Shown here: piece by piece, positions 62,072 through 64,000 of the stretch
Layout of the letters: each line of letters opens with the position of its first letter
Position numbering within the stretch: position 1 is the first letter of the stretch
Assembly (NCBI GenBank): GCA_029243395.1
Contig: JAQWSE010000011.1
Location: 113,906-177,905 of the forward strand
Length of the DNA: 64,000 bases
Reading direction: 5' to 3'
Source: Paracoccaceae bacterium
GTDB lineage: Bacteria; Pseudomonadota; Alphaproteobacteria; Rhodobacterales; Rhodobacteraceae
Translations under genes and position numbers: made by a program
Notes under the pieces: generated by a model
The model's database searches: none
Told to the model about the DNA's origin: nothing
The model's input: only the letters and a program-made list of their open reading frames with translations

Positions 62072-64000
62072 ATGACCCTATTTAGTGGATTAAAAGTTTC
62101 AACCAGTAAGCTCGCCCTTGTTCTTGCTAGATCACGTAGGGTAAAAGAATCCTTTATCTTATCTGGAACGATGCTGGCACTTGCTAGTTGTGGTGGTGGT
62201 GGCAGTTCATCTTCTGGTACTGGAGGGCAATTAGCGACTGGCAATATGATTACAGGAAGCGTAATCAAAGGACCGTTGCAAAATGCTTTAGTGTTTGCAG
62301 ATTATAATAATGATGGGCTATTAAGTCCGGGAGAACCGTCAACTCGAACGGCTGCGGATGGAAGTTTTAGCCTCAATTCTACTCAATCTAATGCTAACTT
62401 TGTATCGATTTCCGACGAGCAAACTATTGATACTTTTACCGGAGAGTCTGTGTCGGGGGTCAAACTTAAGGCTCCGGCCGGATCCACCGTTATAACTCCA
62501 GCTACTACGATCTTGACTGAAATTCGAGAAACAAATCCGACAGCTAGCGTAGCTGATGTAGCTAGTGCATTAGGGTTATCTGGTATCGATTTACAGAAAT
62601 TCAATCCATTTGCAGCAGGTGTTGATGCTAACCTTGCGCTAGTTGCTGAAAAAGTTGCAACTCAAATAATTTCAACAGTTACATCAATTTCTTCTGCCGC
62701 TAAAGGAACCGGTGCTGATGAAAAAACTGCTTATGATAAAGCTCTGTCAGTTGTCACCTCTGCAGTAGTGAAAGAAATGAATGATGGAGATTCATCGGAT
62801 TCAATAAGTTTAACTGATACAACTGTTTTGAATGAAATCAAAGATGAAGCCAAAGCCCAATTGTCAAATGATGTTAGTTCTTCAACTGCATTTAGTGCAG
62901 TTTTAGATAAAAGTATTTCTGCTGTAGAAAATGTTAATGAAAAAATTGATACTGCCCAGAACCTTACTGATAACAAGTCTAAGGCTATATTTAGTTTAGA
63001 CAGTCAGTTGTCTTCACAGGTACTGACGGCATCGCAGAACGAGTTGGCTGGATCTGGTTCTAATACTATTGATTTCGAACAAGATAGTAGCGTTGACTCA
63101 GCTGTAGACAAAACAACTGTTACGATTTCTTCTTCGTCAAGCAGCGGTGGTGGCGGCGGCGGCGGTGCACCATCAAGAAAAGATATGGTAGGTACAACTG
63201 GTGATGATTATTTTACTTTGGGTTCCGATACTGAAACTGTTGCAGGTAATGGCGGTAATGACACTTTTGTCATTTTAAGTGGTAAGATAAAAATAAGTGA
63301 TTTATCTACCGGAGACATATTAGTAGTTCAACCAAATGCAGAGATTTTTACTGATGAGGTAACTGCTTTTGTTTCAACATCCAGCACTAGCAATTCTGGT
63401 ATAGTAGCGATAACTGCTACTGAGAGTGGCGGCACAATCGACATGAGCTTAGCTTCTTCTGGAGGGTATACTTTAGTTAGTGGAGCTGGTGTTGATAACC
63501 TAAAAGGTGGTTCCGGGAATGACATTTTTAAAATTGAAAAGGCTGGTGAAGGTAATACAGACACTCTTTCGGGCTTAACTGGTTCAGATACCTTACAGTT
63601 GTCTTCTGGTTCGCATGTTTTTGGATCAGACGTTAATCTTGCCAACATTGAGACAGTTTTAACGCATTCTTTAGGTTCTAGCATTAATTTAAGTGCTCAA
63701 ACCGAGGATTTCACCATAACTGGCGGAGCAGGCATAGATACGATCACAGGTGGTGCAGGCAACGATCAACTTACTGGGGGTGCTGGAGCAGATACTTTCA
63801 AAATCGTTGCTGGCAGTGACACGATCACAGATTTGACTTCGGAAGACACACTAATAGTGAGTTCAGGAGCCACGGCTAATGCGACGATTTCTGCTAATTA
63901 TACAGCTGCAGGAACAACGACAAATGCGGGAATAGCTAATTTAACGCTTGGGACAGGTGGCTTAACTGTTAATATGAATTTAGCAGGAGGAAGTGCTGGT
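62072..64000 (+). CDS. RTX-repeat lipoprotein, incomplete at the window end
   Basis: The frame is open for 643 codons to the last base. The N-terminus has a lipoprotein signal with lipobox LASC and the lipid-bearing C40, then a glycine and serine linker. A domain like a carboxypeptidase-regulatory fold follows (GSVIKGPLQNALVFADYNNDG). After a helical region and a poly-Gly linker near residue 360, calcium-binding nonapeptide repeats appear (GGSGNDIFK, GGAGNDQLTGGAGADTFKI). The repeats alternate with threonine-rich beta stretches. RTX proteins are usually secreted by a type I system without a leader, so a lipobox is unusual. A surface adhesin role is likely. The stop lies beyond the window. Confidence 0.85.
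   Translation, partial: MTLFSGLKVSTSKLALVLARSRRVKESFILSGTMLALASCGGGGSSSSGTGGQLATGNMITGSVIKGPLQNALVFADYNNDGLLSPGEPSTRTAADGSFSLNSTQSNANFVSISDEQTIDTFTGESVSGVKLKAPAGSTVITPATTILTEIRETNPTASVADVASALGLSGIDLQKFNPFAAGVDANLALVAEKVATQIISTVTSISSAAKGTGADEKTAYDKALSVVTSAVVKEMNDGDSSDSISLTDTTVLNEIKDEAKAQLSNDVSSSTAFSAVLDKSISAVENVNEKIDTAQNLTDNKSKAIFSLDSQLSSQVLTASQNELAGSGSNTIDFEQDSSVDSAVDKTTVTISSSSSSGGGGGGGAPSRKDMVGTTGDDYFTLGSDTETVAGNGGNDTFVILSGKIKISDLSTGDILVVQPNAEIFTDEVTAFVSTSSTSNSGIVAITATESGGTIDMSLASSGGYTLVSGAGVDNLKGGSGNDIFKIEKAGEGNTDTLSGLTGSDTLQLSSGSHVFGSDVNLANIETVLTHSLGSSINLSAQTEDFTITGGAGIDTITGGAGNDQLTGGAGADTFKIVAGSDTITDLTSEDTLIVSSGATANATISANYTAAGTTTNAGIANLTLGTGGLTVNMNLAGGSAG

Noticed and set aside
61855..62085. 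76-codon frame from GTG after thyX
   Set aside because: It has no ribosome-binding site, overlaps the RTX gene start and its second half does not look like protein.

Overview
This is 64 kb of AT-rich bacterial chromosome, densely packed with metabolic genes. It most likely comes from a low-GC marine-type alphaproteobacterium, possibly Rhodobacterales-like. The best evidence is a circularly permuted, two-piece tmRNA gene on the minus strand at about 59.8-60.1 kb. Its tag reads ANDNYAPVAVAA, the alphaproteobacterial form, and it sits directly upstream of sspB and fumC. Supporting signs are ThyX, a fused indolepyruvate ferredoxin oxidoreductase, an SspB of alphaproteobacterial type, and a membrane-anchored 567-residue protein whose two ends resemble a Rhodobacteraceae family as I remember it. 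I saw no rRNA, CRISPR array, insertion sequence or prophage.

Layout. 0-5 kb: an O-acetylhomoserine sulfhydrylase gene divergent from an Lrp-type regulator, with three copies of an AGAA-N5-TTCT palindrome between them, then a DEAD-box helicase and a decayed small membrane-protein gene. 5-15 kb: a GMC oxidoreductase, a VOC plus double-cupin protein next to a Rieske oxygenase, an ABC-F ATPase, a PhyH dioxygenase, a split YeeE/YedE transporter and an SMR-like protein that lacks the family's essential glutamate.

14.8-34.5 kb is a large sugar-catabolism region. It starts with a deletion scar where a FucU/RbsD gene and an ABC sugar permease gene, both missing their 5' parts, meet head to head. Next come a PfkB kinase, a fused 2-oxo-acid dehydrogenase E1 and a free-standing lipoyl domain with no E2 or E3. 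The rest is a Gfo/Idh/MocA oxidoreductase, ribokinase and an intact FucU/RbsD, a CUT1 ABC transporter with a Tat-exported binding protein, an SgcX/SgcQ-like pair, an aldose dehydrogenase, a second ribokinase, a frameshifted TIM-barrel isomerase, and two lactonase-type hydrolases. The likely flow is uptake, anomer conversion, oxidation of an aldose to a lactone, lactone opening, and phosphorylation or aldol-type steps. The sugar cannot be named from the sequence.

34.5-52 kb holds small secreted and cupin proteins, an acyl-CoA dehydrogenase homologue with residues like those of 3-sulfinopropionyl-CoA desulfinase, a TPR protein, a YjgN/M48 peptidase/glutaminyl cyclase run, a dimethylglycine-dehydrogenase-like flavoprotein, and an rlmB/CoA-binding/O-acetylhomoserine sulfhydrylase operon. 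52-62 kb is housekeeping: tRNA-Tyr, cobS (with an altered active-site motif), indolepyruvate oxidoreductase, fumC, sspB, ssrA with a strong promoter, glyoxalase and thyX. The window ends inside a large RTX-repeat lipoprotein gene.

Three reading-frame breaks (4.3, 15.7 and 32.4 kb) are each one base long, two of them in homopolymers, so sequencing error must be excluded before calling them biological. The deletion scar at 15.2 kb does not depend on such an error.
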